Shown: positions 8,804 to 17,449 of the stretch, piece after piece
Layout of the letters: each line of letters opens with the position of its first letter
Position numbering within the stretch: position 1 is the first letter of the stretch
NCBI GenBank assembly: GCA_963733915.1
Contig: CAVTEP010000011.1
Coordinates: forward strand, 62,001 to 126,000
Direction of reading: 5' to 3'
Source of the DNA: Sulfomarinibacter sp963733915
Lineage (GTDB): Bacteria > Acidobacteriota > Thermoanaerobaculia > Thermoanaerobaculales > Sulfomarinibacteraceae
DNA length: 64,000 nt
Translations under genes and position numbers: made by a program
Notes under the pieces: generated by a model
The model's input: the letters and a program-made list of their open reading frames with translations, nothing else
Told to the model about the DNA's origin: nothing
Database searches by the model: none

Positions 8804-10418
8804 CGTCCTGCTCCTCCCTCTCCGGCTTCAGCGGTACGCCGCGAATATCAGTCGTTCGCTCGTTTTCGCCTTCCATGATCAGCGCATTACCAACCAGCTC
8901 ATGGATGCCACTGACATCAACTCCGGGAGACCAGTACTCGACCAGCGGCGGTAACGTCGCACGGTCGATGGCGCAGATACAGGCCAGGCGGTTGACATCG
9001 TTGTGATCGCGTACCCAACGCACCGCGTTACCTCGCGGCAGGCCGCCACGCATCCGCATCTCCATATTCTCGTCGTTTCCGAGACCGGCGCCGCCGGCAC
9101 AACAGAAGGTGTGCTCGCGGATCGTGTTCTCGGGCATCTCGAAAAAGTTGTTGCACACGTTCTTGAGCACGTACCGCGGCTCCTCCAGAAGACCCATGGC
9201 CCGTGACGGGTTGCACGAGTCGTGGTAGGTGACGCGGAAACGATCGTTGCGGCTCGGATCCAGCTTGAGCTTTTTGTTATGGATGAGATCTGCCGTGAAC
9301 TCGCAGATGTGGGTCATCTTGGTCGAGGCGGCGTTATTGAAGACGGTGCCTGTAATTGGTGATCTTGGCACCTCCAGAAAGTCAGCAGGTCCGTTCATCG
9401 TGTTCATGTACTGATGCATGACCCGCCACATGTGGCCGCACTCACCACCGAGGATCCACTTCACTCCGAGCCTCTTCGCCTCTTGGTAGATCTTCCAGTT
9501 GAGCTTCTTCAGGTTTTCCGCGGAGTTGAAGAGACCGAAGTTGCCGCCGTCCGAAGCGTAGGAGCTCAGGGTGTAGTCGAGCCCGATGTGCTCGAAGAGC
9601 ATCAGGTAACCGCAGAAGGTGTAGGTCCCGGGGTCGGCGAAGTAGTCGGCCGACGGGATCACGAAGAGGATCTCCGCACCCTTACGGTTGATCGGCGGAT
9701 CGAGCTGGATCCCGGTCACATCCGCAAGCTCGTCGCACAGGAACTCGACGTTGTCCTTGTAGGTGTGGGGCTGGATACCGAGGTGGTTGCCGGTGCGTTG
9801 GCAATTGGCGACCGGTTCCAGGATCCAGTTGATGTTGAGCCCGACGAGGTTCATGAGCTCGCGAGCCATCATCGTGATTTCGGCGGTATCGATCCCGTAA
9901 GGGCAGTAGACACTACACCGGCGACACTCGGTGCACTGGAAGAAGTAGTAGTACCACTCCTTCAAAACCTCCTCGGTCAGCTCCCGGCCGCCGGCCAGCG
10001 AGCCGAGGATTCTACCCGCGGTGGTGAAGTCCTGGCGATAGATGGAGCGCAGGAGCTCGGCGCGCAGCACCGGCATGTTCTTCGGATCGCCCGAACCGAT
10101 AAAGAAGTGGCACTTGTCGGCACACGCGCCGCAGCGCACGCAAATGTCCATGAAGACCTCGAGCGTGCGGTACTTCTTCAGAAGGTCTTTGAAACCGTCG
10201 TGGATGGTCTGCTGCCAGTTCTCCGGCAGTTTCCAGTCCGCGTCCGTCGGCGACCACTCGCGGGGGTTGGGCATGCCGAGGTAATTGAGGTTTTTGACCG
10301 CGGTCGGATAGGACCAGGTTCCCCGCCTCGCCTCGAAGTCGACGGCCGGGTTCATCCATTTTCTGGGCGGCGGAGTGAGGTCGATCTGGATCAGTTCCTG
10401 GGGGCTTTTCTCCGCCAT
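8796..10418 (-). CDS. dsrK: DsrK, cytoplasmic HdrD-like iron-sulfur subunit
   Basis: 540 aa. Two ferredoxin-type clusters are visible (CVRCGACADKCH and CTECRRCSVYCP), followed by the two cysteine-rich CCG-type segments of heterodisulfide-reductase-like subunits (around GECGH/DSCNP and TFCCAGGAG with a later CAID). DsrK holds the special 4Fe-4S cluster proposed to act on DsrC disulfide/trisulfide. No membrane segment is seen. It starts 3 bases after dsrM and overlaps dsrJ, matching the usual operon. A second, more distant DsrK-like protein is encoded at 40742-42346. Confidence 0.97.
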   Translation of the reverse strand: MAEKSPQELIQIDLTPPPRKWMNPAVDFEARRGTWSYPTAVKNLNYLGMPNPREWSPTDADWKLPENWQQTIHDGFKDLLKKYRTLEVFMDICVRCGACADKCHFFIGSGDPKNMPVLRAELLRSIYRQDFTTAGRILGSLAGGRELTEEVLKEWYYYFFQCTECRRCSVYCPYGIDTAEITMMARELMNLVGLNINWILEPVANCQRTGNHLGIQPHTYKDNVEFLCDELADVTGIQLDPPINRKGAEILFVIPSADYFADPGTYTFCGYLMLFEHIGLDYTLSSYASDGGNFGLFNSAENLKKLNWKIYQEAKRLGVKWILGGECGHMWRVMHQYMNTMNGPADFLEVPRSPITGTVFNNAASTKMTHICEFTADLIHNKKLKLDPSRNDRFRVTYHDSCNPSRAMGLLEEPRYVLKNVCNNFFEMPENTIREHTFCCAGGAGLGNDENMEMRMRGGLPRGNAVRWVRDHNDVNRLACICAIDRATLPPLVEYWSPGVDVSGIHELVGNALIMEGENERTTDIRGVPLKPEREEQDDV

Positions 10419-10421
10419 GGC

Positions 10422-11420
10422 TCACTCCTTCTCCAGCGCGTAACCGGACGCCTTCAGCTTGTCGCGGAACTCCTCTTCCCACTCGGCATAGGAATGACCC
10501 TGGATGTCCGGGTTCCACGGGTTGATATGGCGGCGGGTTCGATTGCTGTTGGCGAGGTTGCGGGTCGGGCTGAGGAACACCCCCGGTGCGTGCAGGAGCT
10601 TCGAAAACGGGAAGTACACCAGGAGCACGCTGACCAGCACGACGTGCGCGAAGTACCAGAGACCGACGCCCACCGGCGCCACCGGTTGGAACGATGCCCA
10701 ACCGGCGATCGCCGCCTTGACCTGCACCACGTCCACCTTTTCCACATGACGCATGAGGATGCCGGTGAGGGCGATCCCGAGCAGGACGTAGAGGGCGAAG
10801 TAGTCGGTCGGCAGTGAGATGTAACGGACCTTTCGGTCGACAAAGCGCCGCGCCAGCAGAAACAGCAAACCTCCCACCATCAGGAAGGTGGTGACGTAGT
10901 AGACCGGGAGGCCGATTTGAAAGAACCCGTCGAAGTCCTGCAGGGCGGAAACCCATGCCGGTACGGGTTCGATGAAGAACCGGAAGTGGCGCAGGATGAT
11001 GATCAACATCGCCCAATGAAAGGCCATAGCCGCCGCCCACAGGGTCTTGTCGGCGAGGTAGCTCACTTTCTGCTTCTCGGGTAGAAGCTCGACCCTGGTG
11101 TTGCGGAACAGCGAGCGGAAGAACAGGACCTCGAGCGCCATGCGCCCGATGACCCCGGCCAATCCGCTCGGTGCCTCGAGCTCGTTGTTTCGGATCCACG
11201 GCAGAGATTTTTCCTGGCCCGTGGTGGTTGGGACTCGGAAAGGCACCGGCGATCTCGCCCAATGCACCACCCTGAAGATGATCCCACCGAGGAATACCGC
11301 GAACGCGACTCCGGGCACGATCACCCCGAGGGCAAATCGCAAGCCGTCGCCGGCGCTCGCCCCCACTGCGGCAAGCAACGCCACACCGGCCACCGCGACA
11401 AAAGATATCAACGCTCCCAT
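10422..11420 (-). CDS. dsrM: DsrM, cytochrome b-type membrane subunit
   Basis: 332 aa with an N-terminal pair of hydrophobic helices and a NarI-like bundle downstream. Histidines in the helices, for example AMAFHWAMLIIILRHFRFF and WYFAHVVLVSVLL, can bind two hemes b. A GGAGGG ribosome-binding site precedes the ATG. DsrM passes electrons between the menaquinone pool and DsrK. It opens the MKJOP block and follows an RsbRD-type gene, as in many sulfate reducers. Confidence 0.95.
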   Translation of the reverse strand: MGALISFVAVAGVALLAAVGASAGDGLRFALGVIVPGVAFAVFLGGIIFRVVHWARSPVPFRVPTTTGQEKSLPWIRNNELEAPSGLAGVIGRMALEVLFFRSLFRNTRVELLPEKQKVSYLADKTLWAAAMAFHWAMLIIILRHFRFFIEPVPAWVSALQDFDGFFQIGLPVYYVTTFLMVGGLLFLLARRFVDRKVRYISLPTDYFALYVLLGIALTGILMRHVEKVDVVQVKAAIAGWASFQPVAPVGVGLWYFAHVVLVSVLLVYFPFSKLLHAPGVFLSPTRNLANSNRTRRHINPWNPDIQGHSYAEWEEEFRDKLKASGYALEKE

Positions 11421-11472
11421 GCGTCCGGTCCCTCCTTCCTCTCAGCCTCGACGGATCGGGAGACGCGCCGCA

Positions 11473-12003
11473 TCACGTCCCCGGCGTGATCTTCGAGTTC
11501 TCTTCACGACGATCGCGCCACTCTGCAACTCGTTCCATGATTCCAACCGATTGATTGCGGATCTCCCGAGCGCGAATCGCCCACATCTGCTCGCGGCAGC
11601 GGGCGTAGATATCGAAGGCCTGCAACCCCAACCGGTCGATGCGCTCATCGAATGACGCCAGAAATGGGTCGGGGTCTGTGCTCCCGTTTCCGGGAAGTCC
11701 ACTCAAAATACTCTTGAGATCGAAGATGAATCCTACCGCCGCCGAGGCGGAAAAATCCTGCACCGCCCGCACCCGGATCACACGATCGAGCGCCGGCTCG
11801 AGCTCGTCGGGCTCGGCCCCGCGGATGATTCCGTCAATGATCTCCGCGAGACCCTCGCGAAGACCCGCCCCGACTGGGTTCGCGAATCGGTCCGGCTGAT
11901 CCCGCAGGAAACTGGCGGTCTCCTCCGGGTAGCCGTCCAGAACCAGCTTGGTCCAGCGTTCCAGGATCACATCCCGGTTTTTCGCAAGCTCTTGAGCGAG
12001 CAT
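11473..12003 (-). CDS. RsbRD N-terminal-domain protein upstream of dsrM
   Basis: 176 aa from the ATG at 12003, chosen because AGGGGG is well spaced upstream. The sequence is mostly helical and resembles the RsbT co-antagonist RsbRD N-terminal domain (start MLAQELAKNRDVILERW). No STAS or kinase domain follows. A protein of this kind sits directly before dsrMKJOP in many sulfate reducers, and this arrangement is reproduced here. Its function is not established. It could be a sensor or assembly factor for the complex. No catalytic residues can be pointed out. Confidence 0.8.
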   Translation of the reverse strand: MLAQELAKNRDVILERWTKLVLDGYPEETASFLRDQPDRFANPVGAGLREGLAEIIDGIIRGAEPDELEPALDRVIRVRAVQDFSASAAVGFIFDLKSILSGLPGNGSTDPDPFLASFDERIDRLGLQAFDIYARCREQMWAIRAREIRNQSVGIMERVAEWRDRREENSKITPGT

Positions 12004-12035
12004 GCCGACCCCCTTGGCGCACCGCACCGGCCATC

Positions 12036-12061
12036 CCGCCCCCGATCATGACCGGGGGCGG
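12036..12061 (-). other. GC-rich hairpin between dsrC and the RsbRD gene
   Basis: Perfect 9-bp arms CCGCCCCCG / CGGGGGCGG around an 8-base loop. No T-run follows, so it is more likely an RNA-processing or stability element separating the very abundant DsrC message from downstream dsrMKJOP than a full terminator. Confidence 0.5.
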
Positions 12062-12079
12062 CTGCAGCCGGCTTCCGAT

Positions 12080-12397
12080 CTACACGCAGCCTGTGGGCTT
12101 GGGCAGACCCGCGACCTTGCAAGCGCCTTTCGCCGGGCCGGACGGGAACAGCTCGTAGATCTCCTTGAGCTGGAAGCCGGTCTGCTTGCAGAGCTTGCGG
12201 ATCATCGGCGCGACACCGAACTGGAGGTAGTAGTCGCGCAGGTAGTTGACGACCTTCCAGTGGTTCTCGGTGAGGTTATCGACGCCCTCGGTCGAGCCGA
12301 GCGCCGCAGCAACCTCCTCGTTCCACTTCTCCGGTTCCTGCATGAAACCGTCTTCGTCCACTTCGATGGAGATATTCCCTTGTGCGAATGTAGCCAT
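12080..12397 (-). CDS. dsrC: DsrC, sulfur-carrier protein
   Basis: 105 aa from the ATG at 12397 (MATFAQGNISIEVDEDGF). The conserved C-terminal arm carries both functional cysteines, Cys93 in GACKVAG and the penultimate Cys104 in PTGCV. It is therefore a true DsrC rather than a TusE paralogue with one cysteine. DsrC takes the sulfur from DsrAB as a trisulfide, which DsrMK is proposed to reduce. The gene starts one base after the TPR gene ends and is followed by a hairpin. High expression would be expected. Confidence 0.97.
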   Translation of the reverse strand: MATFAQGNISIEVDEDGFMQEPEKWNEEVAAALGSTEGVDNLTENHWKVVNYLRDYYLQFGVAPMIRKLCKQTGFQLKEIYELFPSGPAKGACKVAGLPKPTGCV

Positions 12398-12398
12398 T

Positions 12399-12992
12399 TC
12401 AGTCCTCCTTTGGCTTATCCGGGGCTTCCGCCCCACTGATTTCGATTAACGTTACGTTCTGTTCTCTCTGTTTCTTGAGGTGGGCCTTTTCCATGGCCTT
12501 GACAAAGTCCTGAGTCGGCTGGTGGCCGAGCTCGATGGCCCGCCCGAGATACCGCTCGGCTGCGCCGAGTTTGTCCAGAGCCAACTGCCCGACCGCCGCG
12601 TAGTAGTGTGCTGCGCCGTTTTCGCTATCGAGCTCGATCACCCGCTCGTTGCAGCGCACGAGGTTCTGCGGGTCGTTGAGATAGAGGTACGCCTGGCCCA
12701 TGTTGTAGTGGACGATCGGCAGGTCGTCGCGCAGCCGGACCGCCTCCCGGTTGGCGTCGAGACAACCCTGAAACTCCCACCGCATGAGGCGGACTCCGCC
12801 GAGGTTGACCCACGCCTGAACCATGGTCGGCTCCAGCTCAAGGGCCTTGACGTAGGCGTCCTCGGCCTGTTTCACCCGCCCCGAAACCGTGTAGGCGAGC
12901 GCGAGGTTGTAATGGGCCGATGCCTTGTCCGGGTTCTCTTCCACGTCTTTCAAACAGCGCTCCATCCGGTGGCGCTGGCTTTCACGCTCCAT
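12399..12992 (-). CDS. TPR-repeat protein in the dsr operon
   Basis: About 197 aa. The ATG at 12992 has GGGAGG six to seven bases upstream; a GTG two codons earlier is also possible. At least three tetratricopeptide-like helical pairs are visible (ASAHYNLALAYTVSGRVKQA, VQAWVNLGGVRLMRWEFQGC, PIVHYNMGQAYLYLNDPQ). There is no signal peptide, so it is probably cytoplasmic. It overlaps the HEAT-repeat gene upstream and abuts dsrC. A scaffold or chaperone role for DsrC or DsrAB is possible but is only inferred from position. Confidence 0.8.
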   Translation of the reverse strand: MERESQRHRMERCLKDVEENPDKASAHYNLALAYTVSGRVKQAEDAYVKALELEPTMVQAWVNLGGVRLMRWEFQGCLDANREAVRLRDDLPIVHYNMGQAYLYLNDPQNLVRCNERVIELDSENGAAHYYAAVGQLALDKLGAAERYLGRAIELGHQPTQDFVKAMEKAHLKKQREQNVTLIEISGAEAPDKPKED

Positions 12993-13497
12993 CCACACCC
13001 TCCCTGTTCACGGAGAGCAAGCGGTTGAGACATGCCTGCTCTCCGGGATCGTTTGTACGCTCGATTTTCAGCAGTTGATCGCGGACCCCCGCCACGAGCT
13101 CGGGAGCCTTCTCGGAGATGCGGCACAAAGCGCGCAGGATCCCGGGCCGCAGCCCGTCGTCCCAAAGGTACGAGGTCATGGGCCCGACGAAGGGGGCCAC
13201 GAGCTCGGGAACCCGGAAGCCGATCTCGCCAATCACAGGCAGCGTGTCGGCGCCATTGGTGGCCGACTCGTCGTTGAGCGCCCACATCGCCCGGCGCAAC
13301 AGCTCCCTGCCGAGCTCCGGGTTGGCGGCCGCCGCCGCACCCATCGCTTCGGCAGCTCGTTCCCGCACGCCTCTATCGGCATCCCAGAGACGACCCTGCA
13401 AGTGGCGAACGGCGCGCGGATCTGCTGCCACGAGCTGTTCGAGGCCCTGACGGTCGCCACGGCGGAGCATCTCCATCACAATCTCCTTCAACCGCAT
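12982..13497 (-). CDS. HEAT-like repeat protein in the dsr operon
   Basis: 171 aa, rich in alanine and leucine helices with HEAT/armadillo-type spacing (for example the segments starting AVRHLQGRLWDADRGVRERA and PGILRALCRISEKAPELV). No membrane segment or catalytic motif is seen. The start lies inside the end of dsrN (10-nt overlap) and the end overlaps the TPR gene, so the three are co-translated. It may bind another Dsr protein, but nothing in the sequence shows which. Confidence 0.75.
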   Translation of the reverse strand: MRLKEIVMEMLRRGDRQGLEQLVAADPRAVRHLQGRLWDADRGVRERAAEAMGAAAAANPELGRELLRRAMWALNDESATNGADTLPVIGEIGFRVPELVAPFVGPMTSYLWDDGLRPGILRALCRISEKAPELVAGVRDQLLKIERTNDPGEQACLNRLLSVNREGVDGA

Positions 13498-14891
13498 GCC
13501 GCCGTCGACCCACCGCGCTCGCCGGCGTACTGTGCCGCGAGCGCGAGAAAGCCGTCCGCCCAGCTCGGGGTCGCCCCCGCGTGCAGATGAAGGTATGAGG
13601 CGAAGATCCTTCCGCGCGCGATTCCGTCCCGTTTTTCTCCAATGCCCGTGCCGCGTTCGACGCGCAGCACGCCGCGGTCAAGGTCACTGCCCGAAATGAC
13701 CCTCGAGTAGTGAAACTCGTGGCCGACGAGTCGAGTGCCGGCCGGAAAAAACGCATTGTCCCGGTCGGCAACCGCCACCTCGTAGCCGTGGCCCTGCGGC
13801 GTCTCCCGTTGCTCCACCACCAGATCGAGCACACCGGCCATGGGGTGAACGACGTCATTTACGACCAGCTCTCGCGCCAGATACATGAGCCCGCCGCACT
13901 CTGCATACACCGGCATCCCGGACTCGACCCGCTCGTGAATGCTGGCCATAAACGCGGTGTTGGCGCCGAGCCGCACCGCGTGCACCTCGGGAAAACCGCC
14001 ACCGATATAAAGGCCGTCCACGGCCGGGAGCGCAGTGGCGGAGGCCGGGTCTACCGGTACAAGCGTGACGCCTGATGCGCGCAACAGCTCCAGGTTTTCC
14101 GGGTAGTAAAAGCTGAAGGCCTCGCCCTCCAGATAGGCCAGGGTGACCGGCACCTGGTTGACGGCCGTCTGCGCGGGCTGCAGATCGAGTTCCGGCGCCC
14201 ACTGGGCCGCCGCCAACAGTCGATCGATGTCCACGCACTCCACCACCGCTTTCGCCGCCCGTTCCACCGTCTTGTTGGGATCCGGGTGCTCGGCGGTCGT
14301 AACCAGGCCGAGGTGGCGGCCCGGCAGAGGGTCCTCCCCCTGCAAACGGCGAATGGCGCCGAGCACCGGGGTCCCCGCCGTGCCCGCCACCGCTTCGCGA
14401 ACGATCGTTTCGTGGCGGCCGCAGCCGACCCGATTGAGGATCACTCCCGCGAGGTCGAGCTCCGGATCGAGGCCTCTGCAGCCCAGAACCAGAGCAGCCG
14501 CCGTGCGGGTCATCTTGGTGACGTCGAGCACCAGCACCACCGGCGCCGCGAGCCGCCGGGCGAGCATCGCCGTGGAATGGCTGCCCTCCACGTCGACGCC
14601 GTCGAAAAGGCCCCGGTTACCTTCAACCAGGATGATGTCGGCATCGGACGCCGCCGTCGCCAACGCGCCGGCCATGGCCTCGTCCGACATCAAGAAGGTA
14701 TCCAAATTGCGGCAGGTGGCGCGGGCCGCAACTCCCAGCCAGGCGGCATCGATGTAGTCGGGCCCCTTTTTGAAGGGCCGGACCTTGAGGCCGCGGTCCG
14801 CCAACGCCCGGGCGAGACCCAGGGTGACCAGGGTCTTGCCGCTGTCACCGGAGAGCCCGGCGACCACGAGCCTTGGGACCATGACACGCAT
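13488..14891 (-). CDS. dsrN: DsrN, cobyrinate a,c-diamide synthase-like amidotransferase
   Basis: 467 aa from the ATG at 14891; the open frame upstream of this is out of phase with the neighbouring gene and is not coding. The N-terminus has the CobB/CbiA ATP-binding P-loop (GLSGDSGKTLVTLG). The C-terminal half is a class I glutamine amidotransferase with nucleophile Cys in VYAECGGLMYL and conserved histidines near the end (ASYLHLHAG). In dsr clusters this protein is named DsrN and is thought to amidate siroheme for DsrAB. It lies 22 bases after the dsrL-like gene and overlaps the HEAT gene. Confidence 0.93.
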   Translation of the reverse strand: MRVMVPRLVVAGLSGDSGKTLVTLGLARALADRGLKVRPFKKGPDYIDAAWLGVAARATCRNLDTFLMSDEAMAGALATAASDADIILVEGNRGLFDGVDVEGSHSTAMLARRLAAPVVLVLDVTKMTRTAAALVLGCRGLDPELDLAGVILNRVGCGRHETIVREAVAGTAGTPVLGAIRRLQGEDPLPGRHLGLVTTAEHPDPNKTVERAAKAVVECVDIDRLLAAAQWAPELDLQPAQTAVNQVPVTLAYLEGEAFSFYYPENLELLRASGVTLVPVDPASATALPAVDGLYIGGGFPEVHAVRLGANTAFMASIHERVESGMPVYAECGGLMYLARELVVNDVVHPMAGVLDLVVEQRETPQGHGYEVAVADRDNAFFPAGTRLVGHEFHYSRVISGSDLDRGVLRVERGTGIGEKRDGIARGRIFASYLHLHAGATPSWADGFLALAAQYAGERGGSTAACG

Positions 14892-14913
14892 CAACGACCG
14901 CCCGACTCCGCCC

Positions 14914-16657
14914 TCACACGCCGACGATGAAGCCGCAGGGACATTCTTCCCAACACTTCTTGCATCCGTCGCACATTTCCATCTTCTTGATCTCGAAGAA
15001 GTTCCCGTGCGTCGGCACCTTGGTTTTGGCAAACACGTTGTTTTGGCAGTACATCCAGCAGTTTTCGCAGCCAAAGCACTTGCCGCAGCTGAGGCAGCGG
15101 TCGATCTCGACCAGAGCGTCCTCGGCGAGCAGCCCGAGATCCACCTCGTCAAAGGGCCTCGCAAGCCGCTCTGCCGGGTCCTTGACTTGACGTTGCGTGC
15201 GTGCGACGGCCGGATACCAGTCCAGTTTGAGCTTTTCCGCACGGATCATGTCGCCGTTCTGCTCGGCCTTCGGCGACGTGCCCTGAAGGTGGGCGTGGAT
15301 CGCCTCCGCCGCCTTGCGGGCCTGACCGATGGAGGTCGTGGCGATCCCGAGATTGACGTTGTCACCTCCGGTCCAGATTCCGTCCACACCGGTAAATCCC
15401 CACTCATCGCCGTTGAGCCAGCCGTCGCCGAGCTCCGTCGATTTCATGGCCGCGAGGTCCGGCTTCTGGCTGACGGCCGTGATCACCGTTTCCACCTCGA
15501 GCTCATAGGTGTCGCCCTTGATGGGTACCGGGCGTCGGCGCCCCGAATCATCGGGCTCACCAAGCTCCATGCGTTGCACCACCATCGCCCGAACCTTGCC
15601 CTCGTCATCGCGCAGGATCTCGAGCGGCGCCGCGAGGAACTCGATCGTGATGTCCTCCTCGAGGGCCTCCTCGACCTCACGCTCGATCGCCGGCATTTCC
15701 GTGCGGGTGCGGCGGTAGAGGATCGTGACCTCGGCGCCCATTTTGGAAGCCATCGAGGCCGCGTCCGCGCCGAGGCGCTTCGAGACCCGGGCGGCGTCGA
15801 TCGCGGTGTCGCCGCCGCCGATGACCACGACCTTGCTTCCGAGCTCGACCTTCTTGCCGGAGTTGGCGTGGTTGAGAAACTCGGTCCCGGTCCAGATGCC
15901 GGGTCCTTCCTCACCGGGAACTCCGAGGTTCTTCCCCTGGTGGGCGCCGATGGCGACGTAGATCGCGTCGTACTCCTTGCGGATGTCGGCAAAGCTGATG
16001 TCTTTCCCGATCTTGGTGTCGCACTTGAGCTCGACCCCGAGATCGACGATGCGCTGGATCTCGGCATCGATGATCTCGCGTGGCAGCCGATAAACGGGGA
16101 TCCCGTAGCGGAGCATGCCGCCGGCCTTGGGGAGGCCTTCGAAGACGGTGACCTTGTAGCCGCGACGGGCCAGCTGATACGCGCAGGAGAGGCCGGACGG
16201 CCCGCCACCGATGACGGCGATCTTCTGCTTCTTCGGGCCCTCGCCCTCGACCGGCACAGCCTTGAGGGCATGTTCGATTGCGTAGTCGCCGATGTAGCGC
16301 TCCACCGAGTTGATGCCGACCGGACCGTCCTTCTGGCCGCGGTTGCATCCTGTCTCGCAGGGATGGGGACATACCCGTCCCCATGACCGATGGGAAGGGG
16401 TTGGTCTCCATCTCGATACGCCACGCCTGCTCACACGCCTGGTCGAGGCTGAGGCCGAGCTTTTCGCGCAGGCTGATCACCGTCAGCCAACCTCGAATGT
16501 CGTTGCCGCTCGGGCAGTTTCCGGTACACGGCGGCAGACTCTCGACGTACCGCGGTCGTAGCGACGAAATATTCGATCCGCCGCCGCCGCCGCCGCCGCT
16601 GAGCCGCGACTTCATCTTGCCCGATGTGTCTTTTTCCTTCTTCTTCAGCAGACCCAT
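14914..16657 (-). CDS. dsrL: DsrL-like NAD(P)H:acceptor iron-sulfur flavoprotein (GltD family), one-base frameshift near 16380
   Basis: The protein starts at the ATG at 16657 with a glycine run and the GltD N-terminal iron-sulfur region (LPPCTGNCPSGNDIRGWL). Near 16379-16382 a run of four C (plus strand) throws the frame. Removing one base restores PSVMGRVCPHPCETGCNRG and an unbroken reading of about 580 aa. The rest has FAD (AVIGGGPSGLSCAYQLA) and NAD(P)H (VVVIGGGDTAIDAARV) motifs. It ends with two 4Fe-4S-type clusters (CLSCGKCFGCENC and CDGCKKCWEECPCG), as in DsrL but not in plain GltD. DsrL couples NAD(P)H to DsrAB. Family certain, DsrL assignment likely from context; the frameshift may be a sequencing error. 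Confidence 0.82.
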
Positions 16658-16691
16658 AAGATCGCCTCCTCAGTACCGGCCCGGTCCGCGC

Positions 16692-17138
16692 TCACGAGAG
16701 CTTCGACATGTGCTTTTTGAAATCGTCGAGCTCGCCGAGAATCCCGTCATGCTTCTCCTCGTCGGTGAGGAGGTAGTTGAGCAGGATCCTGTGCACGGGC
16801 TCGGTGGTCTGTTCCATGAGCTCCCTGGCAAGCGCTATGGTCTGGCGCTCGAGCTCGTCGTGGGCCTCGATCTGCCCCCAGACCTCGGCCAGGTCGTCGG
16901 GGCTCAGGGTGACTGCCTGTTTGGTGACGCTGTCGATGAGGAACTGCTGCACCCGGTGGTGCTGCACCGAGTCGTTGCGGATGATCTCCATGATCTGGCG
17001 GATCAGGAGATTGTCGGTCTTCTCCATGATCTGGGCGGTGGTCTCGATAGCGTCGCGTTCGATGCCCTGCCACTGCCGCAGGACGTCGACCGTAAACTTC
17101 AACCGTTCCGGGCCCGAGAGCTTCTTCGTCTTTGCCAT
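16692..17138 (-). CDS. ferritin-like four-helix protein in the dsr operon
   Basis: 148 aa from the ATG at 17138 (MAKTKKLSGPERLKF). Four long helices carry carboxylate and histidine residues in ferritin/rubrerythrin-like positions: Glu27 region (IERDAIET), EIIRNDSVQHH (51-61), IEAHDELER (90-98) and TDEEKHD (125-131). A di-metal site is plausible. It sits between dsrD and the dsrL-like gene. A role in iron handling or peroxide protection of the iron-sulfur enzymes is possible, but it is not a standard dsr gene and the exact function is unknown. Confidence 0.7.
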   Translation of the reverse strand: MAKTKKLSGPERLKFTVDVLRQWQGIERDAIETTAQIMEKTDNLLIRQIMEIIRNDSVQHHRVQQFLIDSVTKQAVTLSPDDLAEVWGQIEAHDELERQTIALARELMEQTTEPVHRILLNYLLTDEEKHDGILGELDDFKKHMSKLS

Positions 17139-17206
17139 GCAATCCTCCGTGTCGGTATAGGTGCGGGAAACGCTCCCCGGGCATGCGCCCGGGGAGCGAC
17201 CGGCGC

Positions 17207-17440
17207 TCAGTTTTCTGGAAGCGTCACGTAGCTGCCACCCGCATATTTGTAGGTGCAGCGGCCGGAGTCGATGAGCTCGCGCAGGGCTTTCTTGCACATC
17301 TTCTTGTCCACCGCGTCCTCACCGAACTGATCGATCATCGCCTTTGTGACGTCCATCGGTTTCAGGTTCTTTTTGCCATAAGTCGATTTGACCAGCTCGA
17401 ACATCGCGTCTGCGATCTGGTCGATCGTGACTTCAGACAT
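17207..17440 (-). CDS. dsrD: DsrD, small winged-helix activator of DsrAB
   Basis: 77 aa, immediately after dsrB (9-base gap). It has the helix-turn-helix-wing pattern of DsrD, with an aromatic-rich wing (CTYKYAGGSYVTLPEN). DsrD has been described as an allosteric activator of dissimilatory sulfite reductase and is found mostly in organisms that reduce sulfite, so it supports a reductive direction here. Sequence divergence from the desulfobacterial protein is noticeable, but size and position are right. Confidence 0.87.
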   Translation of the reverse strand: MSEVTIDQIADAMFELVKSTYGKKNLKPMDVTKAMIDQFGEDAVDKKMCKKALRELIDSGRCTYKYAGGSYVTLPEN

Positions 17441-17449
17441 GGTGTCCTC

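Noticed and set aside
9414..10817. Long plus-strand open frame (467 codons) opposite dsrK/dsrM
   Set aside because: It mirrors dsrK and dsrM in the other strand of GC-rich DNA and has no ribosome site or recognisable family; a shadow.
12017..12079. Hairpin after dsrC as a full operon terminator
   Set aside because: The stem is strong but no T-run follows on the minus strand and dsrMKJOP-linked genes continue directly.
14770..16386. 538-codon plus-strand frame opposite the dsrL-like gene
   Set aside because: The minus strand carries flavoprotein and iron-sulfur motifs; the plus frame has none.
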